Part shown: positions 32,291-45,272 of the stretch, piece after piece
Position numbering within the stretch: position 1 is the stretch's first letter
Layout of the letters: the number at the start of each line of letters is the position of its first letter
Origin: Rhynochetos jubatus
Lineage: Eukaryota > Chordata > Aves > Eurypygiformes > Rhynochetidae
Assembly: GCA_027574665.1 (NCBI GenBank)
Contig: CM050656.1
Span: 7,329,501-7,393,500 of the forward strand
Reading direction: 5' to 3'
DNA: 64,000 nt
Program-made: the position numbers and the translations under genes
The notes under the pieces: model-generated
The model's input: only the letters and a program-made list of their open reading frames with translations
Databases searched by the model: none
What the model was told of the DNA's origin: nothing

Positions 32291-33650
32291 AACCTCCCCG
32301 CGCCCTGCTCGCTGCGAGGCTGCCTGCGCAGCCCGGCAAGGCGTGCCGGCGCTGGGGGCAGCGGCTCTGGGCCGGCTTCCAGGGCCGGGGCCGGCCGCCG
32401 CAGCCACCGGGCTGAGCGAGGCCGGGGAGGGGCGGGGGTGTCGCTTTTACAGGCCGGCTGTGCTATTTTTAAACCCGACGGGGGAGGCTCCCCTATCCTC
32501 CCACTCTTCTCCCCAGCCACCTCTCCCCCACCCGCTGCCCCCGCACTGCGCCCCCCGCAAACCCCGTTTTGCTGCGGAGCCCCCGGGGACCGAGCCCGTT
32601 TCCCCCCGGCTCCGGCCCTGCTCCGCAGCAGCCCCCAGCGTGCGCCCCGCTGGCTGCCGGAGCCCCGCACAGCCCCTCCGCCCGGGCCGGGGGAGCTGGC
32701 TGGGAGGGGTGGCGGTACCACTTTCACGCTGTCCCCCCAGGGCAGCCTGTCCCCAGGTCCCCCTCCAGCGAGGACAGCGATGGCTTCTTTTGCTGGAGGC
32801 CGAGAGGCGAGTCCCGACCCCGGCTTCCCCGCAGACCCGGGCGGGCTCCGGACCCCGCCGTCACGGTTGTCCCGGGGCTTGATGCCCTGAAAACAGCCCC
32901 GGGGCCCGGCGCTGCCTCTGCGAGGAGGGACGGAGGGCAGGGACGGGAGTTTCGCCTTGGCTGTCCCCCCCGCCTTCTCCCGCGGGGCTCAGGCGCTGCC
33001 CCGGGCGCCTCCCGGTGCCCCTCACCGGGGCGGGGCGGCCTTTGTGCCGGTGCCGCCGTCCCGCCGGCGCTGAGCAAACACAGCTGCTGCCGGAGCGGCC
33101 GGGCCCGCGGTGGCATCGCGGAAGGGACAGCGGCTTTTTACCCGTCCCATCGCCCTCCCCTTGCCCCCGCTTCCTGGCATCCCTTCTTCGTTGTCCCTCG
33201 CGGCGGATGCGAGCGCAGGTATCTCCCTCTCCCGAGACGATTTCATCGGCGGGAGCGCAGAGCCGGGCCGGGCGTTCCCAGGGCACTCGTGTCAGGCACA
33301 CAAACTTCTCACGTCCTCCAGGCGAGGGGACACCCTCTGCCTCCTCTAGTCATGCGGGCATCCCCCCTCTGTTGTCATAACATCCCCATGGCAACCGCAG
33401 CAATTACTTCTATGCCACAACGACAATAGGAAAGTATTTAATATATTTAAATGTGATTAAGCAGGTGGAAAAAAACCCCTAAAACCGAGGTGGAGTAGCT
33501 CCGTAGGACGAGCCGGCAAAGCGCGGCTGCGGGCTGCCGCTGCCCGGGAGCCCCGGCGGTGCCGCTGCTACCCCCGCCGCCTCCGGGGGCTTCCTCCCGC
33601 CCGGGGGAAGAGCAGATGGAACCGAGAGGAGGATGAAGAGTTACAACGGG
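32290..33650. other. CpG island about 3 kb downstream of DMRTA2
   Basis: The stretch is GC-rich and CpG-dense with sharp AT-rich edges. Overlapping long open frames on both strands (for example 32569-33429 plus, 200-286 codons) give Pro/Arg/Gly-rich translations without similarity and are explained by base composition. An X-box-like CCATGGCAACC is at about 33388-33398. An AT-rich notch at 33430-33480 interrupts the island. It could be the promoter of a noncoding RNA or a Polycomb-type island. Confidence 0.65.
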
Positions 33651-34700
33651 ACCGCCACCGGCCGTTTTAACTGTTTGCTGCTGCTTTTGGCACCAACCGA
33701 GGCGCGTGAAAATTCATTCACGTTTCCGTCTCCCGGGTTTGGTTTCAACAGAAATGCTAAAAGTCTGTTGCAAAAATTATTTTTGCCCTGTTACTGGTTT
33801 TCCGAGTTTCCCCTTTGTTTTTCTCTACCTTTTAATTAGGAAAAACCCCTCAAACCAACCACAAAACGACGCGCTTTTGGGCGTAAGTTCGAAAAACAGA
33901 AATACAAACCATGAAAAAGCCCGAAATTGCAGTGCTGTTTTGCGTTTTATGTCCAAAACGAGCGGCTTCGGGGAGACAATTAATTTTAACATGTTTTAGT
34001 CTAAAAGCTATTCCTTTTTCAGCCAGTACCCCTCGTTTCTACGTTATTAGGGAATCTAGTAATCAGTGGAAGAGATGCTCCTGACCCAGGACGCCACGTG
34101 CGCTGCCGGGACGGCGGAGGATGCGTGCTGCCGCCGTTCCGCGGGAGCGGCCGGGGCTCGGCCAGCGGAGCTCGGGGTCTGGGCAACCCGCCGCAGCCCT
34201 GAATTCACCCTTAAATTGCGCGGCCTGTTGCTGGAAATTATTGAGGGCGAAGGGAATGGAGGGTGCGGTGGTGATACGGGAGAGGTGGTGTTAATGCGAG
34301 GGAGGTGGCCGGGGTGGGAAGATGTTAAAGGGTGGGGGAATGAGCTGGTGCACCCTGGCTAAGGCGGGTGCAAGGTGATACGGCTGGGGAAGGTGGGCTT
34401 GTAAGGGAGCGCAGGGTTGGATATCGCTGAAGATGGTGAATTCCAGCACAGAAGAGCAGGGCAGGGGCTGACCGCGTCTTAGGCTCAAAAGAGCTGATAG
34501 AGAACTCAGATGCTGTAGTAAGGGCTGTGGAAATACCTAGGAATCGCTAACATAAGATCTTGGTGCCTGTATTACAAGAGTGCAAGGAAAACGTCAATTC
34601 ACTTGCTGGGTGTTGAGTTTGAAGGACAGCCGCGTTCGTGAAAGGTGTAAGGCAGCTCCGCGGGCTGTATTAAAAGTCTATTATAACATGCCTTTCCTGA
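33651..34700. other. Noncoding transition zone
   Basis: No gene is recognised. The sequence passes from GC-rich with CpG to mixed composition, with a small GC-rich patch at 34.08-34.20 kb and G-rich purine patches near 34.24-34.40 kb. CpG frequency drops sharply at about 34.7 kb. Confidence 0.5.
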
Positions 34701-37700
34701 GGGAGCCTTTAAGACTTGATTATACTCTGACCAGGCTGAGTGAGGCAGTACTATATGGCAGGATTTACATTTTCAAGGAAACTATGAAAAGCTCTTAATT
34801 TCAGATATTGTAATATCAGCTGCTGTACAGAGGTCAGGAGATTCAATTACGTGTGCGCTCATAATACAGGCCAAGGGCTGAGCAAGTGGCCATCGGTGTG
34901 AAATGGTGATGGGTGTTTTTACAGTGACTCACTGATTGTTCATGTGGAAGCAAGCACATCAAGAGAAATGAAAATGCTTAAAGACAAGAAGATATTACTA
35001 ATAGTCTTAACTGCAACAGGCCATTGACTAACTATTTCTAACCATAACAAAGTCTGAGGCCTGCTCTATCCAAATGCTAGAGTAAACTCATATTCAGCTT
35101 TACCCCAGGTGTGAATTTGGCAGATGTGGACAAGGGCATGATGAGACACCCGCCCTGGGGATAATTCTGTTTGGAATGTTGTTTTGTGCAGTATTGGATT
35201 TACCTGTATGTGGGAGCTAAAGTCTTATCTGAGATTTTATCTTAACTCCTTGCAAGCTCTAAACTACAGGGAGGGGGAAAACATTGCTTCCTGACAACCC
35301 TCTTTTGATGGTCTGGAAGAGCAAAATCTTCTCACATACTGATTTCTGGATTAATTTTCTGTAAGAGATGACGATATGTGGGATACAGACTGATTTCTGG
35401 CTCCGCACAGAAGCTCTGCCTAAATGAACTCTGTAATGCAGATGTGTGAGGGGCGAGGATGGATCCGTTGGTGTGTTCTCTATGTGCATACACTTGCAGC
35501 TAGTATGGGTTCAGAGAGGTTTTTTTCTGTCCTACGTTCCCTCCTTTCTTGTTTTGGATCTTATTAATGTGCCATAAAGCTTGTAAGAGTTATGCTGAGA
35601 GTTGTTTCTCCATGGTGTTCTTTGGTTTCCCCCCAGCACCTGAATGGATGAAAAATGACTGGGAAAAAACATAGATGATTTTCAGAAAAAGGTATAGAAA
35701 TCCACTGAAAACAGGTTACCTGAATTTTCACTGCCTATCAATAATTATAAGTGTGCTATGTATATCTTCAGAAAGTAGTTGACCATGTAACTGTGCAAAT
35801 ATAATAGATGGGCAGGATTTGTGCAAATTTGAGTAGGTTTGTGACAGCAGGGCAGGATCCTGGGGGGGAAGAAGGAAATAGAAAGGAAACCAGAATCAGA
35901 GGGAGGATCTTTTCGTGTGGTCTGACAGGCAGATGGAAAGCATGAATTACAAAGGCTTTTAAAAAGATCTGCTTAGGGTTTATGTTTACAGAGAGATTTA
36001 ACAAGACTGGCTGGCCTTAAAATGCTGAGGTCATTGCTAAAATCAGATGTTTGGAAGTGAAATGGGGTACTAGCCCTGGACCAGAATATAGGAGAGGTTC
36101 ACAGTGGTTCAACAAGACAGGAGCAGGGCCAGCAAGGGAGGGCCCCTATAAACCATTCAGCAGACCCAGAGAAGGGCTTAAAGGTCAGCAGGACCTGGAG
36201 TCAGGGGAGGGAGGAGGGTATGACCCCTGCTAAAGGGAGCTGAATCCAGAGACCAGGAACTTCTAACCAAGAGTAACAATGGTAGCTTGAGAAGACACTG
36301 TCAGAACACGCTCGGGTTTGTGCAGCAGGGACTGTGTTTCTGATGAAACAGCTTTATAGGGAACAAAGGTATCAGAATGCTACCTCACTTTCTTGTAAGC
36401 GGGATATGGGATATTGATTTCCTCTCATGGCTTGGGGAAGCCCGTGGTTTACCTTGAGTAGAACCTATGGATTTCCTCAGTTTTCTAAATCTCCTGCTTG
36501 AAAGGTTAGCCATAGATATTTACAGCCAAATGAGTGGGGCAAATAGTGGAGATTATAATGTAAAGAGCCTTTGCTTTGTAAGGGGAGAGTCAGATAGCTT
36601 ATACTGTTCAGGAGAATCTAATTAAGGACCTGTTCAATAGGAGTAAATGGCAAATGATCAGGCACAGAGAAGATGGACTAAAATTGCAGTGCTGTCTCAT
36701 GTGCTAGAATGAAGTTACGAGATGCCTGGCTTTTTCCTGCTTAGAGGGGTGAATTATGTTTAATTTATCTAACGGTTCCTTTTATCCACATTATGAAGCT
36801 TTGCTTTGACACAAAGAATATAATCCTAAAGTGGTGTGGCCAAGAATGGGAAAATGCTCCAGTTGATTTGGCAAGCAAGGCATGGCCCCAGCCCCTCACT
36901 AAAATCTGTACCCTTCTTCATGAAAGCTTTGCCTTGTCCGGCACGGATTGGAGAGGTGTTTTCAGTGTCTCTCCTCTACAAGAATTATGTTATAGCCTTC
37001 TTCCTGTTCAACGGGTGAAAAGGATCCCAAAACACTAGTTGAATTTGTCCTTTTTCAGGTCCATTGGAAAATATCCTGGAACATAAGTGTAAGTAGTAGT
37101 ATAAGACTTGCTGGATTTGGGGGAAAATTCATCCATCACATGGTTTACAAGCCTAATCTGTTGCCCAAAGTACACCAGATGAATGAGTTAACCCAAGTCT
37201 AATTTTCTGGGAGTCTAATGGTATCAAAATATTCAGGATGTACCCCATACCCATGGCAGACACTTGGAGAAGCTGGCAAAGGCATTATGATATGTTTCAT
37301 CATTACTGAGATATTTCCTAAACGTTACTTGAAAGTGCTTGTGGATTTGGATGCCGGGCTGAAATGTATGTGGACTGGCCCACTGGGATCCTGTGCATCT
37401 TTCACTTTGACTTCCTAATTTCCCTCATGGGAAAGGGCTCAACTATTTGTCAGTGCCTAGTATCTTGGTCACCGAAAGAAGAACTTGCTTTATCTGGGCA
37501 AGCAAGGATAGGTACATCTTTGATCTGGAAAGAGCTTGAATCCTGTGAGGTGAGGCTGTCAACATGCTCGGCTAGCAGGATTGTTTCTAGTGGTAGAGCA
37601 AGGCTGGTGAATTGGTGTACATGACTCTTGAGTGGGAAATGGCTTTATTAAGCTAGAAGTCTGTGGCGATGGAGGTGATAAGTGTGCTCTTAAAAGCAGG

Positions 37701-40700
37701 ACCAACTGGGGAGCTAAGGCTATCCTGGGGGCCTTATTTCCTGTGCTATTTTATTCTTCATCACTGAAATGTCTAAGGAAAGTTAGTCCTGATTAGATGG
37801 GCTGAACTGAACAACAGAAAATGATGTTCCACAAATTGTAAAAAGCTAAGACCAACCTGGTGAAGTCATTGGTAAAATGTCTGGTTTTCCTGGATGCCTC
37901 AGCGGGGTAGATGCTGCATCCAATGGATGTCAGTGATATTGGGCAGAGGCGCTCTCATTAAGAAATTGCCTGCTGGAACTCCCTCCAGCCATCTGGCATC
38001 CAAAATGCAACAGCAAAAAGGATCCTGTTGGTGATTTTCAGTAAATGTTTTGCAGAGAGCCATCTTTGTTGACTGTCTCTATTGTTTTGCAGATGTTTAT
38101 GGTATCACAAATCAATTTTTTTTCAACCTTAATTGAAACTCATGCTCTCCAAGCCAAGGATTATATTTGTTGTAACAGAAATGAAATCTGTATGAAAATT
38201 TTATCCTTAAGAGCATATTTTTTTAGGCAGATCCTTAGATCATATGTTAAATTTGAACTATTTGCAATTTTAATCTCCTGGACTACTGTTGTGCTTTTTA
38301 ATTTTATTATTTAAATTCTGCATACAGATGACTGTTTTTACTGTTTTCTTCTTTGGTTTCTGAGTGTTGCTTCTCATTTGTGGAAAGAATAGGTTGTAGC
38401 TATTTTTCCTTAAAGCTTTTGGAGTCTTTATGAGCAACAGTAACAATGAAAATATTTTATTAGTGTCTATCACCCTGGTTGGTAGTAATTGGGTTTTAAT
38501 TTGTCACAAATGACTATGACTTAGACTCTTTTCCTCTCAGTTTGATTTCTGGTGTAAGTGGGGCACCCAGATGTTAGGCTTGTAAATTCTGGACCCACTT
38601 GGGCAAAAGCTGCCTTTGTTTCTTCATAGACCCAAGTACAGAATATTGCCTTGAAGCAGGATGCACAGCACCAAAGTGCTTCCTGTGATAGCAACATGCT
38701 GCTGGCGCTCAGTGGGTGTGAGGCCCTGATCCGTTCTGAGATTAATCTGAAAATGAAGTGATTCTTGAAATAAGTATAACTGACACTTCAGCTGAGTGTG
38801 GTACACTTAAAGTAGACCATATTAACTTATATCAAGTCTTTTGAAAGGTACAATTATGCCTTATCTTTGCAGGTTGGTTTGTTTAGCTTTCGCTGGATTA
38901 TTCTCATGGAATACGAATGAGATATTGCTGTTGCAGAGGAGCAATGGGACCTTGTAAATGAAGGAAGCTGTGAGGTTTTGTAGTGAAAACTGCACATGGG
39001 TCTTGGAAGATTTGGTTTGTGTACTAAATTCTGCTGCTGGTTTACCAACACTGTGTGACCTTGAGCTACTCAAAACAACTTACAATTTTTTAAAAAGTTA
39101 TTGCTAATATTGACTGTCTCCAGTTTCAGTAGGAGACACATAAGGTTTGAATTGCAGACTTCTGTACTACTTGAGTATTTATTTTTAATAAGGGTCCTAA
39201 TTAAGTGTGCAATCTCTGTTGCAGGAAAGCTCTCCTGGACTCTGTCTTCATTCATTAAAATGTGTCAAATTCCTCAGAGTTTAGAGCAGAGCTCTAACAA
39301 TGGCAAAAGAGACCCTACGTCCTGAATATATACGAACGTGTGCCAAAGAATATGCTTGTTAATAAGTACTTGTTCAGTGATAAAGTATAGCAACAAGGGG
39401 TTATATATTTCCTCACTTCCAGCTGCACGAGCAGGGCCCCTGACTTCACTCAGGAAGCTATACTGTTGTGAGACATGGAAAAGTAAAATACCCTCTGCTT
39501 TATAATAAGTCATTCCAGCTCTGTCTAATTAACACTTCTTAGTGTTAATTGTAACCCCCTGTTCTGTGTTTTTCAGGGACAATATTTCCCAAGTACTGCT
39601 GATGAAATGTCAGGCAGAGGTAATAATTTTTTTTCCCTTGCTATTATAACATTGTGCCATAGATATAGTTATATACAGAGATACATGCCAATCAACCAAC
39701 AGAGCAAACAAAATGAAGAAGTAAAAATGTTCTCCTTAGAGAGCTCCTCAGGCAGACAATGAATTATGAGTTCTCCTTCTAGAGAACTTGCAGTGAAAAC
39801 GGCTATTCCTACTGGTATACCTTGCTGTGATTAAAAACAATGAATCATTCAGGTGCCTTGTTTTATTAAATCAATAGACTTAACAGGATGGAGTACAAAA
39901 ATACAAAATATTTATTTTACGTAATCTGCAGAATCCTACAGGCTTCTAAAATTAATGCTACAGAAATACTATTGGCCAGCATTTGCAGAATGGTTTTTAA
40001 TGAACAATAGAGACATTCATGTCGTTGAAGGGGGAAAATCCTGTTGGCACTCCAGCACACCTACCTATCTTGGTTTTGTAGTCTGAAGGAAATGAGAGAC
40101 TACTCAAAGAAAGTGGGAACATGAGATTCACTGTTAAAACATCACTCTGGTGTTGGCAACGCTACAGAACTATCACAGAAGACAAGTAAGAAAATAAGGA
40201 TATGAGGCCATAGTGTCTCACTGATGTTTAAGTAGGAATTTTCTTTCGGAATGCCACTTAATAATTGAAGACGGAGTTTGGTCTGTGGCTGTGGCAAGAG
40301 AATGTAGAGCAATTGCTGTCTCATCCAAGCAATCCTATGCGTGACAGTAGGGGGGACGTATATGTGATGGCTCAATATTTTATGATAAAGTGAAAATGAG
40401 AGACCTGACTGAAGATAAAACCAAAACCAACCAACCAACACCCCATGATGAAACATGAAAAAAAAAATAGCAGGTATGTGAATGCCAACTGTAAGATGAA
40501 AATACAGAGTTCCATAATTTCAGTCTGTACAAATAAATTAACAAGCATTTTACCTCCTTTTTAAAAATGGTAACAGGGTCTTAAATTTAGTCCTAGCTCT
40601 AGTTTTTCAAATATTACAAATTTCTCCTTGCAACCTAATGTAACACTTGAACTTGAAGATTTCTTGTCCCAGCAAAAGGTCTGGAAGCACTTTGACATGT

Positions 40701-41165
40701 TGCTCTTTAGGAGATCACCAGTGTACATAGCCTGGTGGCAATTTTGTAGAGCTTTATGCTTCGTTCCTAAACACTGCGGAGGAGGAGGGAAAAGACTGAA
40801 ATTCTCCTTCCCTGAAGGAGATATAACAAGGGAAAAATTCAGTGCAATATTTCTTACCTACACTGAAATGCACTGAATTGCTTGTGAAGTACAGACTACC
40901 TTAGAGGATGGCAAAAAACCTGACAGCACTTGATTTTTTGGTATAGCCCACATGACTGTTTCTTTATCATTATAGACTTTTGCTATAACAAAAGACTTTT
41001 TATATGTATAAATAAAATACTTTTTGCGTTTGTCATTATGGACACATTCAGAAAAAGAATGTGTTCTTCCACCCTTCTAATAATATCAGATCTAGACACT
41101 TTATCAACAGTATTTTTTTTGATTGATTGACTCAATCACTTCTCAATGCTTAAAATATTTAACTG
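34701..41165. other. CpG-depleted gene desert, part 1
   Basis: No coding similarity was found on either strand; the open frames are short and unspliced. The DNA is AT-rich with very few CpG (about four in 38001-39000 by eye count). It includes a probable LINE relic at 37.94-38.04 kb. A purine-rich, GC-richer stretch lies at 36.05-36.26 kb that may be an old unrecognised repeat. The poly-purine and A runs are ordinary. Confidence 0.55.
37940..38040 (+). mobile_element. Probable L2/CR1-clade LINE reverse-transcriptase relic
   Basis: In one frame the DNA reads CWNSLQPSGIQNATAKRIL. This resembles the end of the reverse transcriptase region of L2-like LINEs, whose family pattern is YCNSLL..LP...LQ.IQNAAARL. 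The match covers the CNSL and IQNAxAxRI landmarks, with the linker between them shortened. It is a single short block, so the assignment is tentative. The limits are uncertain and no 3' tail or target duplication is seen. Confidence 0.4.
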
Positions 41166-41169
41166 GCTT

Positions 41170-42190
41170 TTTTGTTTGTCAGAATGGCATCATTCCTACA
41201 TTCTGAATTTCTGAGTTTTGTGGGGATGTTTAACCACCTTGTTGGGACAAAAAGGAAACATGAAGCACAAATGCAAGGCAGGAGAAGCGTGCTTGCTGAA
41301 GCTGAGGTGCAGCAGCTTGCCGAAGCTGAGGTGCACACTTCTGAAGAGGAAAAAGGGCTGGAGAGAAAAGGGAAAATGGCGGCAGGTCATTCACCAGAGG
41401 GGAGGCAGGTGGGTGTTAGCTGGGACACAGACAGCCCCTCTGCAGACACTTGCTTCACCAGAGGACCCAGCTTGGCTCAGCCAGGTCAGAGGCCTATTTG
41501 CACCAGCACACTGGGAGGTGGGTATGTGGGGTGGTGGTGTGTGGGCAGTCAGTATGGCTCTTGGGAGGTGGTGCCGTATTTTTTGGACAAGATGAAAGCC
41601 AAGCCTTGAACCCTTGCCAGCCTTTAAAAATCTCATGGAGCTCCTCATGAGGCAAAGCCAACCTGTGGGCAGGGCTGTTGCTATGGCCTTGGCAGGCAGC
41701 TGCGCCGGGCAGGGCTGTGGGGTGCCGGGTGGGCTCCTGCCTCTCCTCAGCACGCTGAGGGGCAGCAGGAGCAGCCATGGGGCTGAGTGCAGCCAACAAC
41801 CCCCATGACAGAGCCATTCAAACATGTGGATGCCAGGGCTGTTTCCATCTGCCCCTGAGGGAGTTTTTCTTGGTGAATGGTGCCCATCTCTCCTCCCTGC
41901 CTTGACTGTCTGCTCGCAGTAACAGCCAGCTTGGCTGCGCCTGATCGGTGTCCCCTTTGGATGAGGGGGAGCCATAGGTCTCCCAGCAGTGTCCCTGTGT
42001 CTCCTTCCAGATCCAGCAACTCATCCCCTGGTCCCAGGGCTGAGCTACACCTGCACCCCCTGCTCAGGCCCTTGGAGGACTGCCTGCAGTGTCATGGCTG
42101 AGGTATCAGTTTCATTTGGCCTCTCCCTGTGCCCTGAGTGAAACAAGATGGTGGTGAGGAGGCCTTGGGCCTCCTGCTCCCTCAGGGCCT
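41170..42190. other. GC-richer patch within the gene desert
   Basis: GC content rises abruptly relative to both flanks while CpG stays low. The plus strand has a 145-codon open frame (41172-41609) and the minus strand a 194-codon one (41391-41975), but neither resembles a known family. A 21-bp unit occurs twice with one mismatch at 41291-41311 and 41315-41335 (period 24 bp). The patch could be an old repeat, a decayed processed copy, or a GC-biased gene-conversion spot. I do not recognise it. Confidence 0.4.
41291..41335 (+). repeat. Imperfect tandem duplication, 24-bp period
   Basis: Two 21-bp copies (GCTTGCTGAAGCTGAGGTGC and GCTTGCCGAAGCTGAGGTGC, each followed by A) differ at one base and are separated by GCA. 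The period is a multiple of three, but no gene is established here. Confidence 0.85.
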
Positions 42191-45100
42191 CTTGCCCCAA
42201 AGAGAAATTTCCACCTGGAAATGCCAGAGAACCTACTCCCTCCTGGGTATTTGATTTATGTTTGTGTGTGTTGCTTCACTTCTAAGCTTATTTTGAGTGA
42301 TTAAACACATGATGATTTCTTTGCAGCATTGTGGAAGCACACTGAGAGTGTTTGATGGCAGCAGGCACTGTCTGGACTGGACACAGAAGAGCTGGTGGAA
42401 GCAAGGTGGGAGGATCTTTTCACCTGAGGCTTTGGGGTGCCATTGGCATACTGTTGACTTAATACTTCTAAGCATTGTCAGGCACACGTATTGAATCTGA
42501 GGTAAAACAAGTCTGGTAGCAGACACTGCCTCTTACCATTGTAAATTACACTGCTAATTTTATTTTCATTTTCATGTTCCTTTGTGAAAACTGAAATCAG
42601 CATGGGATATTGCCCATCTCTTTATTTTTGAAAGCCTGTAATCAAATGTTAGGTCATTACAACCAAGTAATGGCTGAATTCTGTGACCGTAGTCTCTGTG
42701 TGTGTATATGTACGCCGGTGTGTGTACTTATTTCACCTTATCCTATGAGGTAACTTACCATTTGTAGTTCCTTTACCAATTAACTTTTCTAACACAGCTA
42801 TACACTCTGCATCATGTCACCCATGCTGACCCACGTGCTGATTTAAGGTTGAGGATAATTTAGCAGAGGTGCTGATTATGGCAAACTTATTCTCAGGAGA
42901 CCAGTGAGAAATGCATGTTTTGCGATGAAGTTTATTTTGTGTAGATTAGGAAGATAACAATACATATGAGAGGTTAGAATGTGACATTAAGAGCAAAATA
43001 AACACGTGACCTAGCTCTGTGAAATCCCCAATATCCACTGGCTTTACAGTACAGGGCTGCTTTTTCTGTGTGCCTTGGACAGGTCCAAACATTCCCCAAA
43101 AATACAGTAATAACCTGTTAGAGCTCACTTTGAATTTTGTTTTATATTGATGTGGAAAAGCAGGTGAGTGCTAGCCTAGTAAACAGTCTTTCAAATATCA
43201 TTGAAAGACTGATACTATAGTCATTTCAGCACAGTATAATTGCTAGTCAAGAGGAAAGTAATTATAGTTAAGATAAATATAGCTGAGAAAAATGTGTGGG
43301 TTTTTTTTAAGCTCTCTTGAGACAGCTCACGTTATTTTACTGACCTCAGTGAAGACCTGAGAACCATACAATAAAAGTCACTATTCTCAGTTTTCTTGCA
43401 TCCTTCATCCAGCTGTTTCCTGATGACCAAGCAGGTTTATACAAGTATAAGCCAATGGGTTCCTTATCCTTCCAGAAGTGTACTCCAGTATATAAACAAG
43501 GAATTGCAAAAGGGATGCACAATACACATCTTGAATTTCATCTTATTAATTGGAGCTCTGCCAAAATGAAAGCTGGCTTATTTAGGGGAAATAATTCCTC
43601 ACAGAGGAAAAAGAGCAGTTTTGGCATGCCATGTAATAGGTGTCTCAGGGTTATCTACTAATAACTTGAAAAAGTCACATGGCCATGAACAGTATAAAAT
43701 TAAGTTATTGGGCATATCTGGCCCCCGTAAGTTATCTATCCTGAATTAGGTCGAAGTTGAAAGTCATCTCAAATCACATGTCTGTCCCCATCTTTCCATT
43801 ACACTTTTATTGTTTCAAAACTGATTTTGTGTATTGTTTTTACAAATATTTATATTTTTTCCTTCTTTTTACGAAAGAATTGCAAAAACAGGAAACTGCA
43901 TTCCCCGAAAATACTATCTAAAAAAGAAGGGTGAAAAATTAAAGTAAAAAATTTTCTTCAGGTGTATCCTAGTTCTATAGGAGTGGGGTCCAAGAGAACC
44001 AAAACCCTGAACTTTGGAGAAGATGGATCTGAGCATTATAGTTTAGGCCTTTCTTTTTTTTTTTTTTTAATATTATAGTTGGTATCCAGTGTTCAGTATT
44101 TTTAAAATATCATTGTTATGAAAATATTCTAGGCCAGAGAACTGTATGCCATATTTTGTACAGAAAGTTTGTAATGAACAGCTCATAATCTGACCAAAAG
44201 AAGGGATTTATTTTTTGTCCTTCTGTAGCAAGACTACTTTCTCCTCCCCCTAGTTTGTACTTTAATTAGCACACCTGTCTTTAACAGGGTCTCTTCAGTA
44301 ACTCTGTTCCTTGCTCTGGCTCTTAAACCTTCAGCCCTTCTCTCTAAGTTAGGTAGCAGGTTCCTGTGACTGCATGTGATAGAGTTTTCAAAGTGTCTTC
44401 TACCTAATTGCCACTAAAATCCCTTTGAAAAAACCTCTCACTCGGCACTGTGTTTCTTCAGACTCTTTTTCTTCCTGAGATTTAGTTACCAAGTAGCAGA
44501 GCAGGATTCTTGACAAGGCTCAGGAAGCACCCTCTCTCCTGAGAGTGACTCAAAGGGATGATTAGGAGAATGCAGGAGGCTTGGTTTGTAGTGGTGGTAG
44601 TTTCTCCTAATCCTCTTTGTTTTAACAATCATGTATAAAACTTTAAAGGTGCCTGCAGTGTATGCTGAGCTCTTGTGGAAGTGCAGAGGTTAAGAGGTGT
44701 CCCTCTTGCAAGCAAATGCAGAAAATGTTGCTGTGGTTTGGGCACCTCATTGCAGCTCAGAAGGCTTTGGTTAAACTTCCTGTTCTACCACAAAGCCCCT
44801 GTGGGCTCAGGGGGAATGACCTGGGGCTCAGGTAAAGTACCGTGTCCTTCTCAGCCCAAACTTTCCTCATGTACAGTAGCTAGTTAGAATCTGAAAGAGA
44901 GAAACAAGAACGATCACTGCATCTAGCAAATATGCTCTGTAAGTATTGTCCAGTGAATATCTTGGTAGTACTGAAAGGATTTTTTTGTAAGACCTGACCC
45001 TAGGAATCCTGGTATTCCATGAGAACCTCAGATTTTGCTTTAAGCAAACTTTTAACCATCTGGTTGAGGAAGAAAAAATGAAATCATCAACCATAAAGGC

Positions 45101-45272
45101 CTGATAAAATTAATGGGATCACATAGCTATTGAAATGTTACGTTCAAAGCAGTCCAAGGCCAGATCTGACTTCTTGTATAGGAGTCCAGGTTGGCAGTAC
45201 CAGAAGACAGGCTTTTGCCAACAATCAGGAGCTGAAAGCAGTCAGTGTCTCACACGGGCTTCCAGGATCCAT
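42191..45272. other. CpG-depleted gene desert, part 2
   Basis: No gene was recognised. The sequence is AT-rich with a 15-base T run at 44054-44068 and otherwise unremarkable. Open frames are short and without similarity on either strand. Confidence 0.5.

Noticed and set aside
32569-33429. 286-codon open frame downstream of DMRTA2
   Set aside because: It sits in a CpG island and is Pro/Arg/Gly-rich with no family match. Open frames on the opposite strand are comparable.
41172-41609. 145-codon open frame with LAEAEVQQ/LAEAEVHT repeat
   Set aside because: The in-frame 24-bp repeat is suggestive, but there is no similarity, no splice context and a competing 194-codon frame on the other strand.
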